The notes: generated from the letters alone by a model not told the origin. A stretch of 64,000 nucleotides of DNA from Simiduia aestuariiviva (GCF_014192475.1 NZ_JACHXZ010000003.1:496001-560000), one strand, 5' to 3'. Shown: positions 25,768 through 34,430, counted from the first letter of the stretch. A program made the numbers and translations.

Positions 25768-27286
25768 AGCAATAAAATTTCCGCTGTTCGATAGCCTGAC
25801 ACAAGCCGCGCAGTTCATATTCAAGCGCGCGATCTTCTTCGATAAATGCGCTGTATTCACGCACCTCGTTAACCAATTGATGCAGCGACGCCGACACGTC
25901 GTCTGGGGCAATGTCGCCCTGTGCAAAGCGCAGCTCAAGACCTTGGCACATAGCCAACAATGACCCGGCTGCCACCTGCTCCGTGAGCGTAATCACGCGC
26001 AGACAATCGCGCGCGGCGATGGTGCCCATGCTGACTTTATCTTGGTTGTGACACTCGGTAGAACGCGAAAAAACACTGGCCGGCATGGTCAACTTCAGGG
26101 CTTCCGCGGTCCACGCGCTGGCGCCAATTTGCACGGCTTTTAAACCGTGGTTAATGGCGCGCCGCTCACCCTTTGCACCAGAGAGATTGGCGGGCAGGCC
26201 GTGGTTGAATTTGGGATCAACTACCATGGCCATTTGGCGATCCAACAAATCTGCCACATTGGCAACCGCGTTCTTCAGACTATCCATGGCAAAGGCGATG
26301 TGGCCGCCGTAAAAGTGGCCGCCGTGTAACACGTGCTCGCCAGGACCGTCGATAATCGGGTTATCGTTGGCGGAATTAATTTCGTTTTCGATAAGCTGAC
26401 GCATAAAGGGTAGCGCATCTTGCAAGACGCCAATCACATGCGGCGCACATCGCAATGAGTAGCGATCCTGCAAACGCTGGGGGTTGCGCGGCGGCTCACC
26501 GGCGTGCAAATCATCGCGCAACCAGCTGGCAATCTGCTGCTGTCCCGGATGGGGTTTTACGCTGAAAAGAATTTCGTCAAAGTGGTGTGCATTGCCCTTG
26601 CTCGCCAGCGTTGCTAACGCTGTGATGCGCGTGGCAAGCTGCGCCAAATATTCGGCGCGCTTATAGGCGAGCGCAGCGATTGCCGTCATCACCGCGGTGC
26701 CATTCATAATCGCCAAGCCCTCTTTCGGGCGCAGCGTTAGCGGTTGGATATTGAGCTCGGCAAAAACCTCAGCCGTTTTGCGGCGATCGCCCTTATAAAA
26801 CACTTCCCGCTCGCCACACAAGACCGCCGCCACATAGGAAAGCGGCGTGAGATCACCGCTGGCGCCCACCGAGCCCTCCTGTGGGATCAATGGCACAATG
26901 TCGTGTTGAATCAAGCGCGTGAGTTGCTCTAAAAGATCCACACTCACACCCGAAACGCCCTGACACAAAGATTGCAAGCGCACCGCCAGTACAGCCCGCG
27001 TCGCGGGGATGGGCAGCAACTCACCTAGGCCACAGCCGTGAAAGGTGTACAAATGTTGTGGCAAATCTTTTACTAAATTTGCGGGAATAGTTACCGTACA
27101 GGAATCACCGTAACCGGTTGTAACGCCGTAGATATTTCCCTCTTCCGCCAGCAGGCGATCGAGAAAATCACTGCCCGCTTTAATCCGATCAATAAAATCG
27201 GTGCTGTCGGAAAGCGCCACCTGCTCACCCTGTGATACGGCGACGATGTCTTCAATGGATTTGGCGTTGTGATCAAATTTAATCAT
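25760..27286 (-). CDS. Aromatic amino acid ammonia-lyase (HAL/TAL family)
   Basis: A 508-residue MIO-dependent lyase. The cofactor-forming Ala-Ser-Gly is in EGSVGASGDLTPLSYVAAVLCG, the catalytic tyrosine in NIYGVTTGYGD, and the C-terminal STECHNQDKVSMGTIAARDC is typical of the family. It removes ammonia from histidine, tyrosine or phenylalanine. Within an aryl-polyene operon, tyrosine to 4-coumarate (aryl starter) is the likely reaction. At the position that discriminates substrates (HAL Ser-His, R. sphaeroides TAL His-Leu, PAL Phe-Leu, by my alignment from memory) this enzyme has Phe-His (LYTFHGCGLG), so specificity is not settled. It overlaps apeK by 8 bases and follows the acyltransferase gene by 64. 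Confidence 0.85.
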   Translation of the reverse strand: MIKFDHNAKSIEDIVAVSQGEQVALSDSTDFIDRIKAGSDFLDRLLAEEGNIYGVTTGYGDSCTVTIPANLVKDLPQHLYTFHGCGLGELLPIPATRAVLAVRLQSLCQGVSGVSVDLLEQLTRLIQHDIVPLIPQEGSVGASGDLTPLSYVAAVLCGEREVFYKGDRRKTAEVFAELNIQPLTLRPKEGLAIMNGTAVMTAIAALAYKRAEYLAQLATRITALATLASKGNAHHFDEILFSVKPHPGQQQIASWLRDDLHAGEPPRNPQRLQDRYSLRCAPHVIGVLQDALPFMRQLIENEINSANDNPIIDGPGEHVLHGGHFYGGHIAFAMDSLKNAVANVADLLDRQMAMVVDPKFNHGLPANLSGAKGERRAINHGLKAVQIGASAWTAEALKLTMPASVFSRSTECHNQDKVSMGTIAARDCLRVITLTEQVAAGSLLAMCQGLELRFAQGDIAPDDVSASLHQLVNEVREYSAFIEEDRALEYELRGLCQAIEQRKFYCYG

Positions 27287-27350
27287 GAAAATTTCCAGTA
27301 TCTGAGACGCTGAGCTGACCTAGGGCCAAGCGCACCGTTGTAATGCGACG

Positions 27351-28292
27351 CTAATCGCGCCGCCAAAAATCGTAAAAATTACCCCATTGCAATGGGTAGT
27401 CTCGTGCATAGCGAGCCAGTCGATTCGCGTAGTCTTGAACATAGGGCAGCAGTGAAGCCTCGCGATCGCTGCGTTTCATTTTTATGCGCTCCGCCATGGG
27501 CTCCACATAAATGTCATAGCGACGCCCGGTTTTGACTGCACATAGAAAAAACACCGGGCGACGCAAAAGTGCAGCCAATACAAAAGGCCCCTGTGGAAAA
27601 TCCGCTGTTTCACCCAAAAATTGCGCGGGCAATTGGCGACCGCGCTCCGCGCCCTCGGGCGGCACTGGCGTGCGATCGGCCGCGATAGCCACAAACTCTC
27701 CGGCTGCCAACTTATCTTCTAGCATCATGGCAGTGGCGGGACTCACCGCTGTCACTGGTACAAGATTCACTCTGGCTGCCTGCTCTTTCGCAGACAGCAA
27801 CGAGTTAAATTTTTGCGCATGCTCAGTGTGTACCAAGACGTTGACAGTGGCCGCCCCAAGTTGTTCCGCCAACGATTGGCACACCTCGGTATTGCCCAAA
27901 TGCGACACCAGCAATACCGCCCCGCGACGCGCCGCGATATTGTCGAGCAACGCCTGGCGACCATGCATAATCACTTCGCCGTCAAAGGATTGCTGCCACA
28001 CGGCAAGTTTATCGAGCGCAATTTCTCCAAACCAAAGAAAGTGTTTAAAACTGCGCGCAATTCCGCGCCAACCGCGCACAGGCAACCGACCATCCTTTGC
28101 ATCTACGCGCGCGAGAAAATCCAGAGATGCAGCGCGCGCCGTTCGCCGGCGCAAATAAAAATACACAATTACCGGCCACAACAGCACCCGAAACACGCGC
28201 CGACCAAACAGTCGAAAACTAAACAGCATCGCGCGGATACCCCACAGAGCACCCGCCTCAGCCATGTCTGACCAGTGTTTGCTATTGCTCAT
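27351..28292 (-). CDS. LpxL-type acyltransferase, C-terminal half of the usual ApeJ
   Basis: A 313-residue lysophospholipid/lipid-A-type acyltransferase: membrane-associated N-terminus (about residues 18-45), GAVLLVSHLGNTEVCQSLA (H-x4-E/D catalytic motif), VAIAADRTPVP and FPQGPFVLAALLRRPVFFLCAV. I use ATG 28292, overlapping the glycosyltransferase stop as ATGA; an upstream start would run through that gene. In other aryl-polyene operons glycosyltransferase and acyltransferase are often one fused protein (ApeJ); here they are two coupled genes. Probably joins the pigment acid to a lipid or sugar acceptor. Confidence 0.87.
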   Translation of the reverse strand: MSNSKHWSDMAEAGALWGIRAMLFSFRLFGRRVFRVLLWPVIVYFYLRRRTARAASLDFLARVDAKDGRLPVRGWRGIARSFKHFLWFGEIALDKLAVWQQSFDGEVIMHGRQALLDNIAARRGAVLLVSHLGNTEVCQSLAEQLGAATVNVLVHTEHAQKFNSLLSAKEQAARVNLVPVTAVSPATAMMLEDKLAAGEFVAIAADRTPVPPEGAERGRQLPAQFLGETADFPQGPFVLAALLRRPVFFLCAVKTGRRYDIYVEPMAERIKMKRSDREASLLPYVQDYANRLARYARDYPLQWGNFYDFWRRD

Positions 28293-29035
28293 CGCCGCCG
28301 CCCTCGCCGCTGCAGGCCCAACAACCAAAGGGGTGCTCGCCACAACATGCCAAAGAACAACCGCGTGTGCATACAACTGATCAACCAATTATCCAGACCC
28401 GGCAAAAAATGTGATACGCCATGGTCGGGGTAGTGAACGGACGTCGGCAAGTTGATTAAGTCACCGCCCCGCCAAAACCAACGCACGAGTATTTCGGTAT
28501 CGAAATCCATGCGATCGCCAACGTGATCGCTATCCAATAGTTTGCAGGTCGCGGCAACCGGGTAGACACGAAAGCCACACATCGAATCTTTAATGGCCAG
28601 CGACAAGGTATTGATCCACACCCATACGTGGGTCAAATAGCGACCATAGTGTCGCAGACGGGGGACCGAATGATCGTACTCAGGAACGCCGCAAATCACC
28701 GCATCGGGCGCGGTGTTTGCGCGCGCCAAAAAATGCGCGATGTCCTGCAAGTTGTGCTGCCCATCGGCATCCACCTGCAGTGCGTGGGTAAAACCCAACC
28801 GATGCGCTGCGCGCAATCCGGCCTTCACCGCACCGCCCTTACCGGTGTTGTGCGGCAGTGACACTAGCGATACTGCGTCGTGCGCCGCTACCAGCTGCTC
28901 TATCACCTCGGTGCACGCCGGGCCACTGCCATCATTGACCAAAATAACGGGCAGTTCGAAATCTAACACCTGTGCCAAGGTCGTTGGCAACAAGGTTTCG
29001 TGGTTATAAACGGGAATTACAATGCAGGGCTTCAC
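28289..29035 (-). CDS. apeJ: Family 2 glycosyltransferase, N-terminal half of the usual ApeJ
   Basis: A 248-residue GT-A glycosyltransferase of the dolichyl-phosphate-mannose-synthase-like group: CIVIPVYNHETLLPTTL, VILVNDGSGPACTEV, NTGKGGAVKAGLRAA, then the DXD-type HALQVDADGQHNLQDI and a C-terminal RVYPVAATCKLL...DFDTEILVRWFWRG. No membrane helices except a weak one at the very end. It begins with GTG overlapping the apeI stop (GTGA). Presumably glycosylates the lipid carrier of the aryl polyene. Confidence 0.87.
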   Translation of the reverse strand: MKPCIVIPVYNHETLLPTTLAQVLDFELPVILVNDGSGPACTEVIEQLVAAHDAVSLVSLPHNTGKGGAVKAGLRAAHRLGFTHALQVDADGQHNLQDIAHFLARANTAPDAVICGVPEYDHSVPRLRHYGRYLTHVWVWINTLSLAIKDSMCGFRVYPVAATCKLLDSDHVGDRMDFDTEILVRWFWRGGDLINLPTSVHYPDHGVSHFLPGLDNWLISCMHTRLFFGMLWRAPLWLLGLQRRGRRR

Positions 29036-29406
29036 GACACAGCCACCAAACGCCCAGAGGCAAACTTTTTACCCGCCGCACTGTCGGCCGACACATAACT
29101 GAAGGTTAGACGCTGGCGCGCATCATCTAGCGTGAGTTCCAGCAGCACTTGCTCACCGGGGCGAATCACTTGTTGAAACTTGATCGACTCCATGGCACCG
29201 GCCTGCGCGAGCCAAGCGTGAGCCTCGGGCCACAGGCGCATGGCTTGCTGGCGGGCCCAGTTCAACTGAACAACGCCCGGCAAAATCGGCGCCTCGGCAA
29301 AATGCCCCTGAAACCAATACAAATCCGGGGTAATGCACAGCTCCAGCTGCCAGCAATTGTCAGCGCAGCGAATTTCTTTAACGATCTGGGGCTGATGTCT
29401 AGCCAT
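29032..29406 (-). CDS. apeI: Hotdog-fold dehydratase, aryl polyene (ApeI)
   Basis: A 124-residue FabZ-like protein; YWFQGHFAEAPILPGVVQLNWARQQAM matches the FabZ active-site loop GHFxxxPxxPGVxQ with its catalytic histidine. Together with ApeP it forms the dehydratase of the aryl-polyene synthase (established in characterised systems). It lies 30 bases after apeH and its stop overlaps the glycosyltransferase start. Confidence 0.9.
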   Translation of the reverse strand: MARHQPQIVKEIRCADNCWQLELCITPDLYWFQGHFAEAPILPGVVQLNWARQQAMRLWPEAHAWLAQAGAMESIKFQQVIRPGEQVLLELTLDDARQRLTFSYVSADSAAGKKFASGRLVAVS

Positions 29407-29436
29407 GTATCTGTCCGTGTGCGCTGCGCGCGTAAT

Positions 29437-30843
29437 TTAGGGTTTGGTTGAGCCGGCGGCCAACTCTGTGCTATCCAATGGCGCGACGTCGCCGGCGGCC
29501 AGCAATGCGTCCAAATCAGCCAGTCGCATTTTACCCTGACTATTGCGTGGCAATTTGGCCAACAAGCGCCAGCGCCTAGGCACCAATGGGCGCTCCAACT
29601 GGCGCGCAAGCAGGTCGGTGAGCTCGGCAATAACCGGACGACGCCCAACCTTTGCCAGCTGATCTGAGCCCGCATCGCTCGCAACCAATAACACCACCAG
29701 CTCATCGCGCTCAGCCACTGAAGAGCTGCGTGAAACCGGCTGTACGCGCACGTCAGAGACCCAAACGTGGGCCAATAAAGCGCGCTCAATCTGCTCCAGT
29801 GAAACCCGTTTTCCCTCAATCTTTACGATGCGATCGGCGCGACCCAAGAGTTCAAAACTCGGGCCTTCAACGCGCACCATATCAGCACAGGTATACCACT
29901 GATCATCCGCTAAAAAGGGCGAGCGAATGCACAGCACACCAGCCGCATTGGCGCGCACCTGTACCACCTCAAAGGGTCGCCAGCTTGCGCCCTGGCCATG
30001 CTGCACACGCCAGGCCATTCCGCCGGTTTCCGTGCTGCCGAGTACTTCGATGACATCGCACCCAAAGCGCTCGTGGACTTGCTCGCTGGCCCCCGCTGGC
30101 AGCGGCGCGCCGGAGCTGAACACGCACCGTACCGAATTGGCCATTAACGGCAAATGAACCGGCAGCCGCACCAAATGTGTTGGACTGGAGATCAACACAT
30201 AGTCGGCCAGCGCACAGTGCTCAAGATCCTCTAAAAACTCCACTGTATTTCGAGCGAAGGCACGCCCTTCTGTCAGCGGCCACAGCACGCGAAACAAGAG
30301 GCCATAAATGTGCTGGTGCGTGACTGTTGCCAACACCGATACGCCGGTAAAATCGCCGCCGAATTGCCGCTCCAACTGATCCACTTCCGCGGCCAGTTGT
30401 CGAGCACATTTGTGCACAAGCTTCGGTTCGCCACTGCTCCCCGATGTAAACAGGGTGATTGCGGCATCGGGGCTCACGCACCAAGCTCCGGCTAAGGGTT
30501 GCGGTTCTTGCGCCGGCGCCAGTGACGATTGCCCTTCAAAGCGACCTGCGAATGCATCCACATGTGCACGTAATTGTTCTACCGTGCCCTCCAATCCGTT
30601 GGGCGCGAGCCACACTTCGCGCTCGCAGGACCAAAGCGCAAACAGCAGCGCAGAAAATTCGGCACTGTCCTCTAGATAAACAGCAACCTTGAGGCAGTCG
30701 GGCTGCTGCAAGAGTGTGGTCCGCCAGCGTCCCACCTGCGCGAGCCACTGCTCGCCACTCCAGTGCGCGCGCCCTCGGCGGTCCACCGACACCAAGCGCT
30801 CTGGATATTGCGCCAGAGCTGCGACGAGGCCATACATTTTCAC
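29437..30843 (-). CDS. apeH: Acyl/aryl-ACP ligase (AMP-forming), aryl polyene (ApeH)
   Basis: A 468-residue ANL-superfamily ligase. It shows ITLFTSGSSGEPKLVHK (P-loop), VLGSTETGGMAWR (adenine motif), CADMVRVEGPSFELLGRADRIVKIEGKRVSLEQIE (hinge region), and a C-terminal lysine in LPRNSQGKMRLADL. It activates the aryl carboxylic acid (4-hydroxybenzoate or hydroxycinnamate) and loads it on an ApeE/ApeF-type carrier as the polyene starter. The start is GTG 30843 (overlapping the apeG stop) or ATG 30837. Confidence 0.9.
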   Translation of the reverse strand: MKMYGLVAALAQYPERLVSVDRRGRAHWSGEQWLAQVGRWRTTLLQQPDCLKVAVYLEDSAEFSALLFALWSCEREVWLAPNGLEGTVEQLRAHVDAFAGRFEGQSSLAPAQEPQPLAGAWCVSPDAAITLFTSGSSGEPKLVHKCARQLAAEVDQLERQFGGDFTGVSVLATVTHQHIYGLLFRVLWPLTEGRAFARNTVEFLEDLEHCALADYVLISSPTHLVRLPVHLPLMANSVRCVFSSGAPLPAGASEQVHERFGCDVIEVLGSTETGGMAWRVQHGQGASWRPFEVVQVRANAAGVLCIRSPFLADDQWYTCADMVRVEGPSFELLGRADRIVKIEGKRVSLEQIERALLAHVWVSDVRVQPVSRSSSVAERDELVVLLVASDAGSDQLAKVGRRPVIAELTDLLARQLERPLVPRRWRLLAKLPRNSQGKMRLADLDALLAAGDVAPLDSTELAAGSTKP

Positions 30844-31409
30844 GCGTCGACCTCCAGGGCGTGACGCCGCCTATGCTGGCGCCGCACACAATATTCCACC
30901 AACGCCAAGGTACCCATAAGCAGGTAGGCAATAAATCCGTTGTACAGCAGCCAAAGTTCTTGATCACCCCACCAAACGGTTGCGGCGGCAAGACTGCCAT
31001 TGACGATAAAAAAAACGCACCACACTTGAGTGACCCGACGCGTGTAAGCAATGGCACTGTCGGGCAGGGCCGGCTCTTGCAGTCGCGCCAAGCGCTCAAC
31101 CACAGTTTGCTCTTGCCAGAGACTGGCGCCAAATAAGAGCAGCAAACTGATATTGATCGCCACGGGGTAAATCAGCAGGCCAAGCACTGTGTCAGTCCAC
31201 AGTGACAGGCACGCAAGCGCACCGATCATCATTAGCCACGCCAGCTGTAGCCAACGTGGAAACGGCCCACCACCAAACCACCGCAGCAGTGCAAGACACG
31301 CGAGCACCAACACCAAATAGCGAGCGGAAAATGCCTGTGCACCGAAGTAAACGGCAAAGGGATAGAGCAAGCTCAGGCCTGCAAACAGCCCTTTTCCCAA
31401 CCTAGTCAT
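30840..31409 (-). CDS. apeG: Integral membrane protein, aryl polyene (ApeG)
   Basis: A 189-residue protein with five or six membrane helices (about residues 10-25, 28-44, 52-66, 75-93, 127-147 and 151-170) and a conserved charged loop YTRRVTQVWCVFFIVNGSLA. It corresponds in place and length to ApeG (COG4648), found in nearly all aryl-polyene operons with no known biochemical role. It starts four bases after the second ACP and overlaps apeH by four bases. Confidence 0.83.
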   Translation of the reverse strand: MTRLGKGLFAGLSLLYPFAVYFGAQAFSARYLVLVLACLALLRWFGGGPFPRWLQLAWLMMIGALACLSLWTDTVLGLLIYPVAINISLLLLFGASLWQEQTVVERLARLQEPALPDSAIAYTRRVTQVWCVFFIVNGSLAAATVWWGDQELWLLYNGFIAYLLMGTLALVEYCVRRQHRRRHALEVDA

Positions 31410-31413
31410 GGCG

Positions 31414-31659
31414 TTATTTTACGAGCGCTTCAACAACATCGACCACATCCGATACGGTGCGCACGGCTTTAAAATCATCGGGCTTTATTTTTTTGCCGGT
31501 GAGGTTCTTCAGTTCGACAACCATGTCCACGGCATCAATGGAATCAATATCGAGATCGTCGTACAGGTGCGCCTCTAAGGTGACTTCGGCAGCATCCAAC
31601 TCAAACATATCCACCATAATGTTCTGGATGGTTGTAAATATCTCTTCTCTGGTTTGCAT
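31414..31659 (-). CDS. apeF: Acyl carrier protein, aryl polyene (ApeF)
   Basis: An 81-residue acidic carrier protein. The phosphopantetheine serine lies in DDLDIDSIDAVDMVVELK. It carries the growing chain as a thioester for the condensing enzymes. ATG 31659 overlaps the stop of the first carrier gene as TGATG; a GTG three bases upstream is also possible. The two carriers differ substantially in sequence, suggesting separate duties (starter versus extender). Confidence 0.93.
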   Translation of the reverse strand: MQTREEIFTTIQNIMVDMFELDAAEVTLEAHLYDDLDIDSIDAVDMVVELKNLTGKKIKPDDFKAVRTVSDVVDVVEALVK

Positions 31660-31919
31660 CACTGCCCCCTAGTTGACTCAACGAAGTTGGCCAATGCGGT
31701 AACTGAAGCAAAGTGCTGGCGGGTCTCTTCTGAATCCGCATCCAGCTTCACACCGTAGGTTTTTTGCAATGCCAAACCCAACTCTAGCGCATCGATGGAG
31801 TCTAATCCTAAGCCATCGAGAAACAGCGGAGCATCCGATTCAATGTCGTCGACGCCAATGTCTTCTAAATCGAGGGTGTCAATAATCAGTTGTTTAAGTT
31901 CTTGCTCTAGCGCCCGCAT
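31659..31919 (-). CDS. apeE: Acyl carrier protein, aryl polyene (ApeE)
   Basis: An 86-residue carrier protein with the phosphopantetheine serine in LDGLGLDSIDALELGLALQ, preceded by a long acidic helix. The first 26 bases overlap the apeD coding region in another frame. The Sfp-type transferase at 34431-35153 is the likely activating enzyme. Confidence 0.93.
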   Translation of the reverse strand: MRALEQELKQLIIDTLDLEDIGVDDIESDAPLFLDGLGLDSIDALELGLALQKTYGVKLDADSEETRQHFASVTALANFVESTRGQ

Positions 31920-32688
31920 AGTGCGTCAATTCCTCAGTAAAATAATGTTCTAATTTTTTAGTTAAATACCGTGCGGCCAAACTGGCCGGCACATCTTGCT
32001 GTAATTCAAAATCGCCAGGCGCGAGTTCTGGCATCACTCGCAGTGACATATGAAACGGCCCCTGTGGTGGAATGTGATACCAGGGTACGTGCTTAGTCAG
32101 CGTGGGAGGGGTAACGGTAATGACCACCGGCCGAATAGGCAATTGTAATCGCACCGCCACATTGGCCGCCCCGCGCTGTAATCGCAATGATTGACCCGGC
32201 ACCGATCGCGTTCCCTCGGGAAAAATAATTAGGCTATTGCCGCGTGACAGAGACGCGCGCGCATCGTTGAGCACCTGCTCGGGGTTGTCATTGGCGATGT
32301 AACCCGCCAGCTTAATGACTGTGCGCATAAAGGGGTTGCGCAGCAGCCCGCCTTTCACCACGCAATCTGCCTGCGGCAATAGGCCAATCAGCAATACCAC
32401 ATCCACTAGCGATGGATGATTGGCCAAAATTAACTGACCCGGGGCCCGCAAGCGCTCAAGACCTTTCAGCTCATAGGTCATGATCCCCAGTGCCCGCATC
32501 ATATTTATAAAGAAGCGGAAATGGGTGTGCACCAACCAGCGGGCGCGCCGCTCCCGGGTGGGGCCACCCGCCGTCAACAATAACCACGGCACGGCGTAAA
32601 GGGGCACAATCAGGCCCCCGATCCCAAAAACCGAAAATGAAAAGCCCGTTGCCAGCAGGCGCCAGCACCAGTTTAGCTTCCGTTTCAT
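31894..32688 (-). CDS. apeD: 1-acyl-glycerol-3-phosphate-type acyltransferase, aryl polyene (ApeD)
   Basis: A 264-residue LPLAT-family enzyme with N-terminal membrane segment (about residues 9-37) and the motifs LILANHPSLVDVVLLIGLL (NHx4D block), SLIIFPEGTRSVPG and LPIRPVVITVTPP. It likely transfers the polyene acyl chain, or a companion fatty acid, to a glycerolipid or sugar carrier. I select ATG 32688, which overlaps the apeC stop as ATGA; ATG 32703 is possible but its ribosome site would touch the start codon. Confidence 0.87.
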   Translation of the reverse strand: MKRKLNWCWRLLATGFSFSVFGIGGLIVPLYAVPWLLLTAGGPTRERRARWLVHTHFRFFINMMRALGIMTYELKGLERLRAPGQLILANHPSLVDVVLLIGLLPQADCVVKGGLLRNPFMRTVIKLAGYIANDNPEQVLNDARASLSRGNSLIIFPEGTRSVPGQSLRLQRGAANVAVRLQLPIRPVVITVTPPTLTKHVPWYHIPPQGPFHMSLRVMPELAPGDFELQQDVPASLAARYLTKKLEHYFTEELTHYAGARART

Positions 32689-33413
32689 TTTAGCCAGTGC
32701 CATCCCTGTGACTCACCGCCTAACGTTAATTCACGGCGATCGCTCGCCAACCAGCGCAACCACTCAACGCCCTCGTGTTGTGGGCAGGGCTCCTGCGTTG
32801 AGTGCCAGTTGCCGGCTATCTTCTGACCCGCTGCCAATGTTACCCGCAACGCCAGCGCAAATGGGGGTTCTACACACACACCGTGCTCGTAGGTATCCGG
32901 TAGCGGCATATCATAGGCCACCACCAATACCTCGTCGGCGCCTTGCTGCAGCTGGCCCCACGCCTCCAGCAGCCCCGTGGACACCAGATGATCCTGCGCC
33001 GCCAGTGCCGTCATGGGGCCGTCGGCTTTTTTGGCGATAGACAGCACACCCGCGACGGCATTGTGCACCGACATGCTGAAGGCCGCGGGTGACAGCGGTT
33101 CATCGGCAGCCAATTCCGCCATCAATTGAAGCGTTCTAGCCTGGTCGCCATGGCGCGAACAAAACACCATGGGTACACGACTTGCCTGCGGCACCATATC
33201 CCACAATACCGTCGCTACCAATCGACCGACACCATTGAGACGGCGGCGCAGCATCGAGGGCACTGCCGAGACGTCGGGCTTGGCCTCAAGATCCAGAGCC
33301 AGCGCACCTTCAGCCCATTGTGCACAGGCCGCCGGGCCCACCACACCAGGGAGCCAAGCATTCCATTGCTGGATATTGAGCGAGATTCCCTCGCACTGCG
33401 CTGTGTCTATCAC
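32685..33413 (-). CDS. apeC: Chain-length-factor-like beta-ketoacyl synthase domain, aryl polyene (ApeC)
   Basis: A 242-residue truncated ketosynthase-fold protein (Ketoacyl-synt_2 type). Recognisable parts are VPMVFCSRHGDQARTLQLMAELAADEPLSPAAFSMSVHNAVAGVLSIAKKADGPMTALAAQDHLVSTGLLEAWGQL, where the active-site cysteine of true condensing enzymes is absent. In characterised systems ApeC pairs with ApeO as the chain-length factor. It starts with GTG 33413 and is the first gene of the operon; half the length of ApeO/ApeR is normal for this family. Confidence 0.85.
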   Translation of the reverse strand: MIDTAQCEGISLNIQQWNAWLPGVVGPAACAQWAEGALALDLEAKPDVSAVPSMLRRRLNGVGRLVATVLWDMVPQASRVPMVFCSRHGDQARTLQLMAELAADEPLSPAAFSMSVHNAVAGVLSIAKKADGPMTALAAQDHLVSTGLLEAWGQLQQGADEVLVVAYDMPLPDTYEHGVCVEPPFALALRVTLAAGQKIAGNWHSTQEPCPQHEGVEWLRWLASDRRELTLGGESQGWHWLK

Positions 33414-33681
33414 CGTTTAGGTACCGTTATTGCAGATATCACGGCGAATACCGCGATGGACAAACCGCCCATTTTACTAGTTGAACGCGCGTGCGGAAAG
33501 CAAATATGTTGCTGGCTGCCCAGTCACTTAAAGTTTTTTCCTTAATTTCGCCGAAATCTAGGATAGATAGGAGAGGAATCGCAGCTGAAGCGCACGACCC
33601 GCCATCAATACAGCCGGTCTGCGAACAGGACTAGGGCCATCCCTGACCATGCAGAGACAGCCCATTGGTGGGGCAAAGTGG
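33414..33681. promoter_or_regulatory. Upstream region of the aryl-polyene operon
   Basis: This 268-base gap must hold the operon promoter. On the minus strand a TAAAAT box (33471-33476) 58 bases before the apeC GTG is the best -10 candidate, but I find no good -35. A small dyad ATTTCG-C-CGAAAT lies at 33545-33557. No terminator for the rightward neighbour yceI-like gene is evident, so read-through is possible. Confidence 0.35.
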
Positions 33682-34260
33682 CTATTGCGTCATCGGGCGG
33701 AATACCAGCATGACATTAACCGGTACCTGAGCGGCAATGGAGTTTAACTTGGCCACGGCTTGCAGAGCCTGAACACCCGCCTGCAACCCAAAATCAGCCG
33801 CGCTTATCAGCACCGGAGACCGATTGATAACGCTCAGCCCGCCATCGCTGAGCCCGGTGACTCGACAGGTCACTGGTAGCGATTTGGAGATACCGTGCAG
33901 CGAGACCGACAGGGTCAATGGCAGATCGCGGTACTCGCCAGGCCGTAGCTTCAGTCCGGCCACGTCGACCTGAGCAGTCACCTCGGCCGTGGCAAATTTG
34001 GCGGTATTGAAGAGCATTTTCTGCATGCGCTCGTTGCGAATGGGAATGCCCGTTTCCACTGAGGCCAAATCAATCTGCAGTTGTGCCTGCCCCGCAGCAT
34101 CCAGGGAACCTTGCAATTGCGTAAAATGATGCACTTCAGTCACCGTGGCATTCTTGACCGATATAAACTGAACAGAGGAGGCTGCCGAGTCCAACGCCCA
34201 ATCAGCCCAACAAAACTGCGCGCTCAAACACGCCCATAGCACCACTGCACATCGCTTCAT
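33682..34260 (-). CDS. YceI-family secreted lipid-binding-like protein
   Basis: A 192-residue protein with a signal peptide (MKRCAVVLWACLSAQFCWA) and a YceI beta-barrel: WALDSAASSVQFISVKN, the SVETGIPIRNERMQKMLFNTAKFATAEVTAQVD centre typical of the family and a C-terminal SAADFGLQAGVQALQAVAKLNSIAAQVPVNVMLVF. YceI barrels bind polyisoprenoid or other hydrophobic chains. Its position immediately upstream of the pigment operon and divergent from the phosphopantetheinyl transferase may be meaningful, but no functional link is proven. Confidence 0.9.
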   Translation of the reverse strand: MKRCAVVLWACLSAQFCWADWALDSAASSVQFISVKNATVTEVHHFTQLQGSLDAAGQAQLQIDLASVETGIPIRNERMQKMLFNTAKFATAEVTAQVDVAGLKLRPGEYRDLPLTLSVSLHGISKSLPVTCRVTGLSDGGLSVINRSPVLISAADFGLQAGVQALQAVAKLNSIAAQVPVNVMLVFRPMTQ

Positions 34261-34336
34261 GTTTCTCTCCTTTGGATATATCGAGCATTTGCGCGAGCAA
34301 TCCCACGCCAGCTGAAATTGATTCGATAAAAGACGC

Positions 34337-34342
34337 TATAAT
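34337..34342 (+). promoter_or_regulatory. Candidate -10 box (TATAAT) for the phosphopantetheinyl transferase
   Basis: A consensus TATAAT lies about 90 bases upstream of the TTG start. The region 17 bases further upstream has no good -35, so this may need an activator. Confidence 0.4.
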
Positions 34343-34430
34343 TTCTATCACGAACTGCGGCTGCAGCCCAAATTGACAACGGGGTAAGCAGCGCTAAACC
34401 GACTACCGGTTATACCACAGGGAGCGCCCT

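Noticed and set aside
27532-28158. 208-codon plus-strand frame antisense to the LpxL-type acyltransferase gene
   Set aside because: Composition (rich in R, S, C, A) and lack of a ribosome site are typical of a frame mirrored by a GC-rich gene; the minus-strand gene has all its motifs.
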